The notes beneath the pieces are model-generated. The model did no database searches. It was not told the origin of the DNA and saw nothing but the letters and a program-made list of their open reading frames with translations. A DNA stretch of 64,000 nucleotides from Triglochin maritima (Eukaryota > Streptophyta > Magnoliopsida > Alismatales > Juncaginaceae). Every line of letters starts with the position of its first letter. The stretch's first letter is position 1. The position numbers and the translations under genes were made by a program. Positions 50,784-62,753 of this stretch are shown here, one piece after another. The DNA lies in assembly GCA_963682175.1 (NCBI GenBank), contig OY821777.1, positions 5,039,501 through 5,103,500 of the forward strand. Direction: 5' to 3'.

Positions 50784-51101
50784 GGCCATCATTACCGGTC
50801 CAAAAAAATCTGGCGCCCGACGAAAACATACAACACATCAGCATTGATCCCTCCACGTCTTACGCCCGGGTGGAAAATTGGGCAGTGGCACGTGGCCCCC
50901 AATGATTGTGTTTTTTTAATTACTAAAATATGTTAAAAATGTTTTAAAAATTATTTTAAATCAAATTTCAATTTTTTCTCTGAAAATATGTATTTTATTT
51001 GTTTATATTTTGATATTGTTTTTATCTTTTTATGTTGTATTGACGTGGAAGGAAAATGACATTGGACGCCCAGAATTAAGTGGGCGTCGTTGAAGATGCC
51101 C
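50784..51101. mobile_element. Tourist-like MITE (318 bp)
   Basis: Left end GGCCATCATTACCGG, inverted right end GGGCATCTTCAACGACG, target duplication TAA at 50781-50783 and 51102-51104. GGGCATCTTCAACG is typical of PIF/Harbinger MITEs. GGCGCCCG and GGGCGTC motifs occur near the ends. Confidence 0.75.
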
Positions 51102-51113
51102 TAAACCATCCCA

Positions 51114-51140
51114 CCCCCCCCCCCCCCCCCCCCCCCCCCC
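51114..51140 (+). repeat. 27-base poly-C run
   Basis: Uninterrupted C run 10 bases past the Tourist-like MITE. From 51141 to about 52125 I see no gene. Confidence 0.9.
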
Positions 51141-52126
51141 AAATGATTTCAGATCCACTTAGTTTAGACGTCAATAATCATACTTAAACCACCGAACACG
51201 CTTATCCAAAAGTAATACAATACGGCCTACGCACGCGCACCGACTGAACATCCTGCAGGCAGTAAGTATTCCATTCAAACCCTAGAACTGAGGTTTCCAC
51301 CCACACAAACATGTACACGCGCGGTCCTCAACCTGAACGGTGGTGCAACATCTGAACCCCCACCGAACCAAGACCGGAGGCCACATTGTCAAATATGATC
51401 TCACATGAACCCTATTAGAACCAATTAACATGTGTGTGTACCGTTGGTCCACAGACCACTGCAACATCCCAATCACAGACCTAGCAGCTCCTTGTCGGCG
51501 TAGCCCCACCTCCGCCGCGCGTGGACGGACTTTAAAAATGCGCTCCCCACATTCATTTTGTCTGGACTTATTATTATACATATATGCATGGAGAATTAAA
51601 ACTTGTGGACCTCGAAATAAATGGACCATGAAACTTGTCACTCCTTCATGTCACGCGTCATGTGCAGACTCACCTTTCAACTTTACCACGTTTTGGGAAT
51701 TGGGAACGCGTATGATTCACGTCCGTTGGAATCAGTTCCGATTCGTGTTCTCCTAACACCTTACGTACCATCTCTTTTCAAGGGATATAATTACGTAACT
51801 TTTTCTCAACAAATGGATATTCTTATTTTAATTCATCGCATATCATGTTGTAAATAATAAAATGTTACATTTCAGATGTTAATTAAAAAGTTTGGAGTTT
51901 GTAAAAATTGAAAACTTAAATAAAAGCATTTTTCTAGTACAAGGCGCCCTCTGGTGTTGCATTAATTTTTGTCCGTCGACAAGATATGATCAAGAGATAA
52001 AGTTGTATATAAAACCAAAAAAACTCATGCACGCAACCATATATATGGGATTTGAAATCAGAAAGAATAAAAAAAATTGTTATAACGTTCATCTTCGTGT
52101 TGCCTCAACCTCAATTTGACCATGTT

Positions 52127-52400
52127 TAACGGTTTATGAGCTACCCTCGACTTCCTTGCTCACTCTCTCCATCATGTCAGTTTTTCTTTCCGTCTTATCA
52201 GCTCACCTTACCCACCAAAAAAAAATCTTAACCACGCGCGAGCTACTCACACTCACCCTACACTCTCTTTCCTCGACATCATTTTTTACTTAAACAATTT
52301 TAATTCTTACACAACATTTAACAAATAACATTTTACATCATTCTAATTCTAATTACATTATAAATCCAATTGACGAAAATGATTAATATTGATAATTAGT
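52127..52400. repeat. Diverged copy of the repeat found at 60002-60240
   Basis: CACTCTCTCC, TCAGCTCACC, CCTACACTCTCTTTC, CACACAACATTTAACAA and TCTAATTCTAATTACATTAT occur in the same order and spacing as at 60040-60245. Its right end is not found. Confidence 0.7.
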
Positions 52401-52689
52401 AATTAACATTAATAATTAATATTAAACCATGAAAAAAATTATTAATTAAAATTACAAACACACAGTATACGCCTGAATGCACATTACACGCGTGAATGCA
52501 TGGTTTCCGCATGAATGCACAGTGCCTAATTTTCCATCTATATATACGTTTTAAACATAGACTTTCATGTAATTTTTATTACGGGTGCTTGTTGTATTTT
52601 ATGTATTTTGTATTTCGTGTATTTCATACCACAATGTGTTGTTCTTATGATGTTTTAATATTAATATATTTACTAATTTAAGCATGAAA

Positions 52690-53501
52690 TATGGATTTGA
52701 CTTTGAGTGAACAACTCCAAAAAGGGCAATGTGTCAATGAGTATGGGTGTGCAACTCAAGAAGTCTCAACGTGCTAAATCACGTAAAAACTTGGAGTACA
52801 TGAAAGATATCCCTTATGCTTTGGCAATATGATCGATCATGTACGCAATGACTTGTACAAGACCCGATGTCTCGTATGCTCTAAGCGTGACAAGTCGTCA
52901 CCAATCCAACGCAGGTCCTGAGCATTGGACTGCGGTCAAGAATATTATGAGGTACATTAACAGGACCAAAGATAAGTTTCTTGTTTATGGAGGACAAAAT
53001 GAGTTAATAGTCGAGGGCTATTCGGATGCGAGTTTCATGAGTGATCCCGACGATAGAATGTCGCAATCAGGATATGTCTTCCTTCTGAATGGTGGAGCTG
53101 TGAGTTGGCGTAGTTGCAAGCAAAGCACTACGACCGACTCAACCACCGCTTCCGAAGTGATGGTTGTCGCTGAAGCGAGCAAGGAAGGAGTGTGGATTAA
53201 GAAGTTCCTTGAAGAGCTTGGAGTAGTTCCCTCGTGTCAGGGACCCATAGAGCTATTTTGCGATAATAGTGCATCTTTCTCGCAAATCAAGGATCCCAAA
53301 TCACACCACAAAGTGAAGTACATGGATCGTAAGTACTTTGTCACACGTGACTTTATCGACGATGGCAAAATAAATCTGTTATGGGTGGACACAAACAGCA
53401 ACACAGCCGATCCATTCACCAAACCTTTATCCCAACCCAAAGGCGAAATGCATTTCGAGTCCATGGGTCCGAGGAACCATTTGTATTGGCTTGATGAGTG
53501 A
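52690..53501 (+). pseudogene. Ty1/copia retrotransposon pol fragment (end of reverse transcriptase and RNase H)
   Basis: From 52839 an open frame encodes MYAMTCTRPDVSYALSVTSR, then the RNase H domain (VEGYSDASFMSDPDDRMSQS, GGAVSWRSCKQSTTTDSTTA, ELFCDNSASFSQIKDPKSHH) and the usual pol C-terminus (ADPFTKPLSQPKGEMHFESM). Upstream, 52690-52838 still resembles the preceding reverse-transcriptase tail but has stops. Gag, protease, integrase and most reverse transcriptase are absent, so this is the 3' end of a truncated element followed by its LTR. Confidence 0.93.
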
Positions 53502-53581
53502 TTAGAGAGGGTTACCCTAGTTATTATTGTTTTATACATTGAGAATGTATGTGAGAGAAATTTTGATAACAAGTGGGAGAT

Positions 53582-55740
53582 TGAAAGGAATGTGTTCTAA
53601 AAGTTTTACTTTTATATGTTAATTATTATGAATTGAATGTGCAAACATTTTGTTCCTTGATTATGGTATTCGTCTTTTGGAAGTGTTAAGGAAGAAACGT
53701 TTGGTCCTTAATCGTAGAGCTCTAAAAGATAATGGTTTACATAAATCAAAATTTATTCACAATCATGTTAGTTAACATGGCACATTAATTACCGAGATAA
53801 GATTGTCGTGTTGGTTATCTATTGTTGTAGCTCTACAAATAATTGACGACACGAGTATATAAAAGAGGAAAAAATTACTTTTATATATTGAATAGACCTA
53901 ACAAGTAAAACTTTATGGAATTGTGTTTCGTGTCATTAATGTTTTACTGTGTCTTGGATCCTAAGATATGAGACTTATATCTTTTCACTCAAGAAGTGCT
54001 TAATTTGATTATTGTCAAAAACTTTCAATGAGTATAGTGATAAATGCAATAATTGGTTGAACACAACTTGTACTGGAAAAGATTGCTAGTCAAACGATTA
54101 TCATTGCCCCTCTTAATTGATTGATGAAATTAGTGGGCCCCTTGATAAAGCAAAATTATAATGTGCACAATGTAACTTGAGTTAAGTTACATATTTATAA
54201 TTAGCTTAAAGAGATCAAGAAATGAATATAACACAAATTTGACACATTTCTACTTTGTATATATTCTTAATATCATGAGGTAATGGACGGCCACAAGTGG
54301 TGCACTTACATCACTAAATGGATCGTGTTTTAGTTCGAGTGGAACAAAGACATCTATGCTAATTGGGTAACTATAATTTGTAGCTAGATACCGCTTATAG
54401 TTTGAGATATTAAGTGTTTAATATCACTGCCAATTTAGTTTAAATCCTCCTATAGGTCACACCACAAAATTGGGAAACAAGAGGTTTGATTTTGCATTCA
54501 TATGATGTGTCGGGTTTCATATGAAAATAGAACACATGTGGTGAATGAATAAAATCAATATGTCATGAGAATTGACATAATTAGAATCATAATAAATTCA
54601 TATGAGGTGTATATATTATGGGGTGTAATAATTTAATACTACATAGGATAATATTTTACATAAGATGTGAATTTGCTAAAAACCCCAAAAGATCAAATTT
54701 TGTTGGAAATAAATCCAAAATTTGACAAAGTTAAAATCGGGATCAAACACAGTGAACCGTTCATGGTTCGATCGACCGGGGTATCTTCGGATCGGTTAAC
54801 CGAATAGGGAACATGTAAGCACAATTGGTTGACCGAAATTGTCTGGAGTAACTGGACAATCGGGTTCGGTAAACCGAGTGTGCACGGTCAACCGAGAAGT
54901 AGTATTTTCGGTAGACCGAATGTGACACAGTCATCCGATGACTATGTCCAAAGAGCGATTCTGGTGGCAACGGCCGACCGAGTGAAAGACGTTGTTCCTC
55001 CGAATTCTTCAATGGAATTTTTCTCATACGGATTCGGTCGACCGTCTAACTCACGGTGCACCGAACACGTGTTATAACCGAACTAGAACGATTGTGCCTG
55101 AATTATTAAGAGATTAATTAGATCATGGGTGGATTAATTCCATATTTAATTAAAACGTTTCTTTTTGTGGGTGCTTAGGTGGAAATTAGAGATTAATTTT
55201 AGGAGAGAATAAGCAAGAGATCATGACTAAAGAATAGTTATTGATAGGGATGTTTTGGGAGATTATAAAAGGACCCCTACTCCTACTTGTTTAATACTAA
55301 TGCAAAATTCTCTCTCATTAATCTCTCCCTAATCACCACGAAAATCTCTTAGTAAATTTAACTTTTAGAGATTTTAAAAAGAATCTCAGGAGCTTAAAGA
55401 TGAGTTATTAGCTAGATTCTAAACTTTGTTAGAGATTGATTGGCTAGCTCCTTTCTCTCTAATCTTGGTTAGATTTGGTGAACACTTGGAGGCAAATCCG
55501 TGGACGATTCAACGGGCAACGCGACTCTGAATCTTCAAAAATGTTTTAGAGAACCTTTAGGTATGATTCTACTTTTGTGGTTTATTTTAATAAATGTAGG
55601 ATTGCATGATATTAGAATAAAACACAAAGTTACGTACATAAAATTATTGAAAATATGAAATCGATCTTGTATGTTGTATTAATTTTTTTAAAAAATATAT
55701 ACATACACGGGGACCGCCGCAACTGCTCCAAACCGCGCCA
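53582..55740 (+). repeat. Probable 3' LTR of the copia element
   Basis: Directly preceded by a polypurine tract, AAGTGGGAGA (53571-53580), and beginning TGAAAGGAATG, as expected for a copia 3' LTR. It contains a TATA box (TATAAAAGG, 55264) about 1.7 kb in, consistent with U3/R. The right limit is uncertain: I propose the CA of CCGCGCCA at 55740, which gives an unusually long LTR. No 5' LTR is in the window for comparison. Confidence 0.55.
54793..55063 (+). repeat. Eight CGGTnnACCG palindromes in the putative LTR U3
   Basis: CGGTTAACCG (54793), TGGTTGACCG (near 54825), CGGTAAACCG (54867), CGGTCAACCG (54885), CGGTAGACCG (54909), CGGCCGACCG (54971), CGGTCGACCG (55035) and CGGTGCACCG (55054). 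They lie 200-470 bases upstream of the TATA box. A cluster of half-site-conserved palindromes with variable centre looks like binding sites for a dimeric protein. Confidence 0.75.
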
Positions 55741-56551
55741 CTAGGTATTTTTATGCCTTTTTTGTTAAAATGTGATGTTATTCATCTTTGTTTAGATTGA
55801 TGTTGTTGTACGTTATTCATTTAATTACATCGATTTTTTTACAAAAAATATTGTGTCATTTAACTCGGATTTGTACAAAAATTAAACTGTTGTGCCCTAC
55901 TTTACCAAAAAAATCAATAAATTCATAATTTTAGATTACTATTTTGATTTGTACGATTTAAGTTGTGGTTTAGCATGATTAATTAGGTTGAAGTTGTGAT
56001 TGGTTAGATTAATTATTTGATTTTTATAATTAAAGTATGTTTAATTAGATTAGTGATGTGATTTTGTATGATTAAACTAAGATTCATAGGTTTATGTATG
56101 ATTAATTGGATGTATAAGTACACTGTATGATGTAAAATATTCAATTTGTTTATGACTTTGTGTTGCTTTGAATTGAACAAATACATAATTATTAGAAGAT
56201 AGCTTAGTGATTTGAATGCGAAATGTAATGTATGTCAAAAAGTATGTGTTTTTTCTTGTCATTAATCCAGGGCATCAACGTTTTTTTGTTATTGAAAAAA
56301 TAATGTAATCTTAATGTATAATGTTTCAATCGGGCAGGATATTAATATAACATCCATTTGCACACCGCCACTGCCAGCAAGTTGAGATAACGATATCAGA
56401 CTATCGATCGGAGCAGACACTAGAGGTTTAACATGTTATTGTTTCTGTTTTCTTTTTGTTATCATCATTTATAAATTTTGTTTGACTACTTAATGAATTC
56501 AAAACTTACTTTCAATTAAATTACAACGTTTGTGTATGAAGTGTTTTGAGA

Positions 56552-56591
<40 letters not shown>

Positions 56592-59003
56592 TTTTTGTGT
56601 TTAGATGTCTGAGTTTTGATGTACGAATGTTAGGGGAACGACGAATGAATTGTGATGAATGAATTGTGATGAATGAATTATGATTAATGTTTCTTTTGAG
56701 TAGGAAAATCAGAATCCAGAAGGAACAAATAGGTTTTTTCCAAGTTCTGGACAGAACTTATACAACCGTACTTATCCCTTGGTGTAAGTTGTGACATTTT
56801 TCAGGTAATGTACACCAACGACACCATATTCGTCTGTGTTCACTGATACTGACGGATATAGACATATGTTGGCGGATATGTGTCATCCGTGAAACTCTAT
56901 TCTATTGTAATATTTATAAAAGAAACAATGACGGACACATGTTATGTATGGTCCATCATATATGTGCCTTCTATTCGAACAGATATATAGTTTGAACAAC
57001 AAGTTCTCTTTACGGCTTTGAAAACAACCCGCTCTAAAAAGTCCATTACTTTCGATAATGATAGGTATATATGGATGTGTAGCTCTACATACGTTGTCAG
57101 TAATTGTATTTTCTATTCTATCTACATATACATACTGTGGACTTTTATCTATATAGCAATAATAATCTTGGAATAAGTACGTATATGGATTTTTTTAATT
57201 ATTATATAGGAGTAGCAACTAGCAAGTGGGTTGATTTGGTGCAACCAGTTAGCATAGCTTCGCCGCGAACCACATTTATCATTTATATCATGACTTATAT
57301 TGTTGAATAGTGTGACGTTGTAAATTATGAATGCGAGAGCCAACCAACCCAACCATAAACAATTCCGCGTTTTGGGCTCACGCCAAAACTTCTTCTTGTG
57401 ACCAAATTAAGCAACCATAACAATTGGAAGTTCGTGGATGGCACCATGACATTCTAATGCCTTTCTCCAATTACTTCTATGCACTTTCATAAGTTAAACC
57501 TATAACTTGTTCAACTTCTAGGGTTAGCATTACACGTCTTGCTAGCATTCGCAGTTGGAGAGACCATCTTCTTGAATCTTAACTAGCGATTATTGAGTCC
57601 AGTAGATCTCAGCTTGACTCATGTCTTACCACTTCCTTCCCATCAGCAACGTGTACCACATTGGAGGAGGGAAAGGATATTATAAGTGCAAGTATGTTGG
57701 TAAATTACATCTAATTAAGATCGTTGGTGAGACCAACTGAAACATCAAGACGATACTGTTATCCTTAGAGTCCACGACCAAAAGTACAACGCGATTGCAA
57801 TTTGTAAGCTATAAAAATGAAACTTATTGGTTGATGGTTACAATTTATTCAAACTTAAATGATTCATAGTTTGTTGTTGTCCTCCATGATTAACTCCTTA
57901 CGTGTATTATACATTATATATAAATATTGCCGACATGTAAATGGCATCTTTCCGCTGAAAAATAGACATGCACAAAGTTAATGTCTAGGAGAAATAGAAC
58001 ACGAAAACAAATTTAAATATGTCGTGGACTTGTTGCCTTTTGATTTGCGGTTGGAAACCTCTTATTCTCCCCTACATTAATCGTTTTTTCTACATTCACT
58101 CTAGTTAAATCAAAGCGCACGATATATGTTAAATGTCGTTCGATTTCTCATTTTATGTATATCAAGCAAAAAATGTCCCACCTGTTAAGCTGAACTACTA
58201 TTTGATCTCTGTTACCGCGAAATGGTCATTTTTATGGCTCAGTTACCGAGTGACCGACGCTAGTTTTGGGTCAGGTGGTCCATGCTTCTGTACCGACGAA
58301 GTTTATTTTTACAAAAGGGAAAAGTTCGTAGACTAAGATTTTTGCATGCATTAGACAAGAATGGCTACAATTTATGTATTAATAGGAGAGAAAAAAACAA
58401 CAGAAATAGAAATGTGGAAGACAACTTTCTTTTTCAATACTATGAGATCCAATGCATGCGAACCAGGTCGCAGGGTTCGGTCCCTCACCTGAATAGGTTT
58501 TCCAACAGAGTAACAACTACGTCTAGACTTTCATCTCCACACACACTAGACAAATTTACTAAGATTGCCGACAAATATTCTATATTTTTTAGGTTGTTCT
58601 GTTCTATCAAAAGCTGTTTTTTTCCAGTCTCATGACTAATCCAATATTTCTGTGTTGTTTTCTAGCTTCAAAAAAAAAAATTGTTTTGATGACAAGTCGG
58701 CAGTATCATCGACTTGCAACAACATGGTAGAGAACAACATCCCTCAAATAGTGAAAAATAATAATCAATTGTCAGCAAGTACGATTAATCTGGTTGGTAG
58801 ATTATTTATCTTATTTATAGTTATAAATATAAGCAATTGTCATCAAGTAGGATTAATGGGGTCGGTAAATTATTGATCTTATTTATACAATATTTGGACT
58901 GACATCCTAGCAAAATGAGTTGCGTTGTGATACTTGATTACATCGACGATAACAATAAAAATAATAATCAAATTCATTAAATAGTAAGCAATATCGTTGC
59001 ATA
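55741..59003. other. AT-rich intergenic sequence
   Basis: No gene seen. Contains an (AT)n microsatellite at 56555-56589. Near 58470 there is a B-box-like GGGTTCGGTCCC in a short block that could be a SINE remnant, without detectable ends. Confidence 0.5.
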
Positions 59004-59011
59004 GAACCAAT

Positions 59012-59299
59012 TAGAGGTGTAAACGAGCCGAGTCGAGCAAAATTTCTAATCATAAGTATTATTTTATGTTATTACCAAATACAATTTTTTAATTATAAAT
59101 GGAACAATAAAAAATTCAAACGAACTATCGAGCCGAGCATCAAAAATTTCGAGTTCGAACGAATCGTTTGCTGAACTAAATTTGATTTTTTTATTTATTT
59201 TTCATCAAGATCATTTATTTTCAAATTAAACTAGAGTCGAGAGTTTTTCAAGTTGATTTCGAATAGAACTATCGAGTCAAACCAAAGTTGACAGCCCTA
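59012..59299 (+). mobile_element. hAT-type MITE, family 1, copy c (288 bp)
   Basis: Ends TAGAGGTGTAAACGAGCC and (inverted) TAGGGCTGTCAACTTTGG; flanks GAACCAAT and AAACTAAT, 6 of 8. Same family and orientation as 39158-39443; more decayed. Confidence 0.8.
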
Positions 59300-59861
59300 A
59301 AACTAATGATGGTGGTAGGAATTTTGGTCAGGAGGAATGAAATTCTTGATTGAACATATAATCTTACTACCACTCATACATTTTATATTACTATTGCTAA
59401 AAAAATCATAGAGGTACATCACCATAAAATAAAACTATATTGACAAATCACAACCGGCAATTTAGCAGTAATTTCGTCAAAAAAAAGAACTCGGGAGTCC
59501 TATATTCCCCTAAAAGAAAAAACGAATTGAAGTTCAATTCACTTTCTTTTCTAGATATTTTTATTTTACTTTTCTAGTTAAATTTAGTTAAGATGTGATT
59601 ATCTATATTTAACCCTTTATTATTTAGACGCCGTCGTTAGTATTTAGATTTACCAACTTGACGGAATGATGGATCTTTGGTTGGTTGAAAAGCAAATGTT
59701 TGGGTTGACGCGGTTACCCAACAATAAAAGTGCACCTGCCGCAGAAGTAAAAGGAGAGAGAAAATGTAGAGAGAGAAAGAGGAGTCAATCTGTTTCTATC
59801 AAAGCACTGGCATTAGCAGTGTACCACTATAGCTACCACCACTATCAAATTTATCTTTGCA

Positions 59862-60001
59862 ATGGCAACAGGTTCACATCTTTACATGGAAACGAAATAT
59901 TGGCCAATGGGAATTAAACACGACCTGAAACAGCACCAAATCCTGATTTGGAACATCATTTTGGAGACCGTTCGTGATGATGTCTCAACCTATGTTCCTG
60001 A
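59862..60001 (+). other. Possible first exon interrupted by the element at 60002
   Basis: ATG at 59862 follows a leader-like region and opens 46 codons (MATGSHLYMETKYWPMGIKH...) up to the transposon. If the element and one copy of its TGA target duplication are left out, the frame continues at 60901 for about 18 codons (IKWGRIKTPLEEEKGR) to a TGA. I do not recognise the protein, and it may be chance. Confidence 0.3.
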
Positions 60002-60897
60002 GAGCATATTTAATAGCGCCCGGGCTACCTCCGGGCGCCCTACACTCTCTCTCTGCCACGTCAGCTTCTCTCTCTGCCACGTCAGCTCACCCAACCCACC
60101 CAAAAAATCCCCTTATCCATGCCCAGGCTACTCCCACCCACCCTACACTCTCTTTCATCCACATCATTTCTTAATTAAACAAATTTAATTCTCACACAAC
60201 ATTTAACAAAATACATTATATATAAATCTAATTCTAATTACATTATAGTCCGTATTTCGTATGGTTTGTATTTCCCTTAGTTTGTATTTCGGGTTGTAGT
60301 AGTCCGTATGGTTTGTATTTCCCTTTAACATATGTTTGTATTTCGGGTTGTAGTAGTCCGTATTTCGTATGGTTTGTATTTCCCGTGGTTGTATTTCGTA
60401 TTTTAGTATTATTAATGTATTGTTGTTATGGTATTGTTGTATTAATTTTTTTTCTATTTAACTTGAAATTGTTGGTTCTGGAAATTTCTTAATTTTAATC
60501 ACTTACAAAAAATTATTACCCCACATTTATAACAAACACCCAATCCATTAATAATAAAACCAAAACTAAAAAAAAAATTCCAAATAAAATTTTTTTTTAA
60601 CCAATGGGAGGGGGACACGTGTCCCCCTCCCATGGGCGCCCGGGCGTCTGCCCGGGACGCCCACCGCCCGGGCAAGCGCCCGGGCGGGTGGCCCGGGCGG
60701 GCGCCCCACGGGCGCCCCGCCCGTTAACGGGGGTGCGCCCGGGTGCCCGACCAGGGCGCCCGGGCGGGACACGCCCGTTAACGGGGGTGCGCCCGGGCGC
60801 CCGACCAGGGCGCCCGGGCGGGACACGCCCGTTAACGGGGGTGCGCCCGGGCGCCCGACCAGGGCGCCCGGGCGGGGCACCCCCGTTAAGGGTGCCC
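60002..60897. mobile_element. GC-rich PIF/Harbinger-like non-autonomous element (896 bp)
   Basis: Left end GAGCATATTTAATAG, inverted right end GGGCACCCTTAACGG, 3-bp duplication TGA at 59999-60001 and 60898-60900. Ends resemble the Tourist-like MITE at 50784. Left quarter: C-rich with two copies of CTCTCTGCCACGTCAGC; middle: AT-rich with repeated GTATTTCGTATGGTTTG; right third: extremely GC-rich with GGGCGCCC palindromes. No transposase. Open frames through the GC-rich part are artefacts. Confidence 0.7.
60721..60890 (+). repeat. 54-bp GC-rich tandem repeat, three copies
   Basis: Units start at 60721, 60775 and 60829 (CCGTTAACGGGGGTGCGCCC), with a truncated fourth at 60883. Nearly identical to one another and full of self-complementary CGCCCGGGCG blocks. 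Confidence 0.92.
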
Positions 60898-60900
60898 TGA

Positions 60901-61700
60901 TATTAAATGGGGAAGAATAAAGACCCCTTTGGAAGAAGAAAAGGGGCGGTGACCCAGTGGTCCTCAATCTGTATTGATTGATTGGTTGTTTCTAATACCG
61001 GATGTTTAACTCCTTCTGTGGGTCCCAACGGATGTTTTTTTCCCGAAGGTCCACCGAGGCACCGACCCGATAGCTGTTTACTATCTCGATGATACGTATC
61101 AATATACATTGAAAATTATTTGATACAATCAACTTTAAATGATCAATGATAGTTGCTCAAAACTTACTTGAACATGCCTTACATGCAACGTGGTTTACAA
61201 GATATCAGTCGGCCTATGATAAGGCTAATGGAGCCTCAACCACTGCAATAAAAGTTAACACCCAGATAACTTTCGGCATTAGACCTTTGTGTGGGATTTG
61301 GGTTTGATTCGGGGAAGTAATTATATATCTTGAGAAATTGATGGATGAGATCTTGAGATAGGAAGGTTAGATGGGTTGAGTGGAAAATTCTATTTTTAGA
61401 TTTTTTTTGGAGATGGATTCGCAAGATTAGTGGAAGAATAGATGTGGAATTTGGCAATTAATTCAGACACGTAGGAACGTTTCGGTTTGTGTAGGCGTCG
61501 TGTTGCCTTCGGAAACCTCTCATGGTTTCTATCTCGGTCCACCATATATTTTATGCATATGATTTTAATTGGAGATTTGTACACATTACTTGATGTGGGG
61601 CTTTAGGTGAGATCTTCGATATGCCACGTCGGCCCCTAGGAGATCTGTGTGTGTGCACACATGTTCTAGATGTTTGATAAGCATAAAAAAGGAGCAGCGA
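60901..61700. other. Intergenic sequence
   Basis: No gene seen. GGCGGTGACCCAGTGGTCC at 60945-60963 resembles a SINE A box, but no B box or target duplication was found. Confidence 0.4.
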
Positions 61701-61714
61701 TACACATGACATGC

Positions 61715-62530
61715 CCGTCCAATACGCACGCTGAAATGGCAGTACAGTTGGCAGTCCAAAACGCACGTTCATATGGTCAGTACAGTTAACAGTCCAATCA
61801 GCAAAAATCAAATGTCTTTTACCTTTTAAAATTAAATAAATAATATATTTATTTTGTGTCACATGTAATTTTTACTTTTCTCATGCAACATTTCGTTTTC
61901 CCATGCAATATTTCATTTCCTAATGCAACATTTTGATTTTGTCATGCAACATTTTTCCAATACAACTTATTCTAAACAAACACACAACTTAATCTGGACA
62001 GACACAAAACTTATTCTGGACAAACACACACATTATTCTGGACAGACACACAACCTATTACGGACAGACACACAACTTATTCCGGACAGACACATGATCT
62101 ATTATGGACACACAAACAACCTATTATAGACACACACACAACTTATTATGAACAAACACACAACCTATTATGGATAGACACATAACTTATTATGGAAAAA
62201 CACATAACTTATTCTGGACAGATACGCAACTTATTCTTAACAGTACAAAACTTATTTTGGATAGACACATAATTTATATTGGACAAAATAATGTGTGAGT
62301 TTGTCCATTTTAAGTTGTGGGTTTGTCCGTGGGGGAACAAATGTTCCATTGGGAAAATAAATATTGCATGGGAAAACGAAATGTTGTATTGGGAACATAA
62401 TGTTGCATTAAGAAAGTATAAGTTGCATGTGACACTAAATAAATTTGTTATTTAATTAATTTCAGAAAGTAAAAGATATTTGACTTTTGATGATTAGACT
62501 GAGAACGTCAGCGCGCGTCTCAGACGTAAG
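61715..62530. mobile_element. Fold-back element with satellite loop, probable MULE relative
   Basis: Arms at about 61715-61960 and 62335-62530 are inverted copies: GTGTCACATGTAA on the left pairs with GCATGTGACAC on the right, CATTTCGTTTTCCCATGC pairs with GCATGGGAAAACGAAATG, and CAAATGTCTTTTACC pairs with AAAAGATATTTGA. The outer left arm has an extra near-copy of a 41-bp block (CCAAWACGCACG...CAGTCCAA). The ends are ACGCGCGCTGACG-like, similar in flavour to the large MULE's termini. I could not find a target duplication, so the limits and superfamily are tentative. Confidence 0.65.
61965..62340. repeat. Decayed copy of the TCCGGA satellite in the fold-back element
   Basis: About 16 units of 20-24 bp of the form CTTATTCTGGACAGACACA. 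Only one still has TTCCGGACA; others have CTGG, ATGG, ACGG or further changes. Unit length, TTATT-GGACA frame and flanking ACACAAC match satellite blocks 1-3 of the large MULE. Confidence 0.85.
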
Positions 62531-62753
62531 CATCCATTTATCATTTTCCATAAAAAAATATTTTTCATATGTAAACTTGGTATGTAAGTTATTATTTCTT
62601 AAATTTGATAGTAGGTTGGACTGTGAATTGTATCCCGCGTTAGATCTTCGGTGCGTATTTGAGCGTTACAACTTACATTGACTACAGAGATTACTTAACC
62701 ATTTGAACTATTGTTAATAAATTATTAAACTGCAACAGCATGTTGGCTAGGAG

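Noticed and set aside
58133..58876. Open frames of 60-117 codons
   Set aside because: AT-rich sequence without splice-supported exons, domain motifs or codon bias; likely chance.
60566..60967. Pro/Gly/Ala-rich frames of about 100-130 codons on both strands
   Set aside because: Produced by the 54-bp GC-rich tandem repeat (54 is a multiple of three) inside a non-coding transposon.
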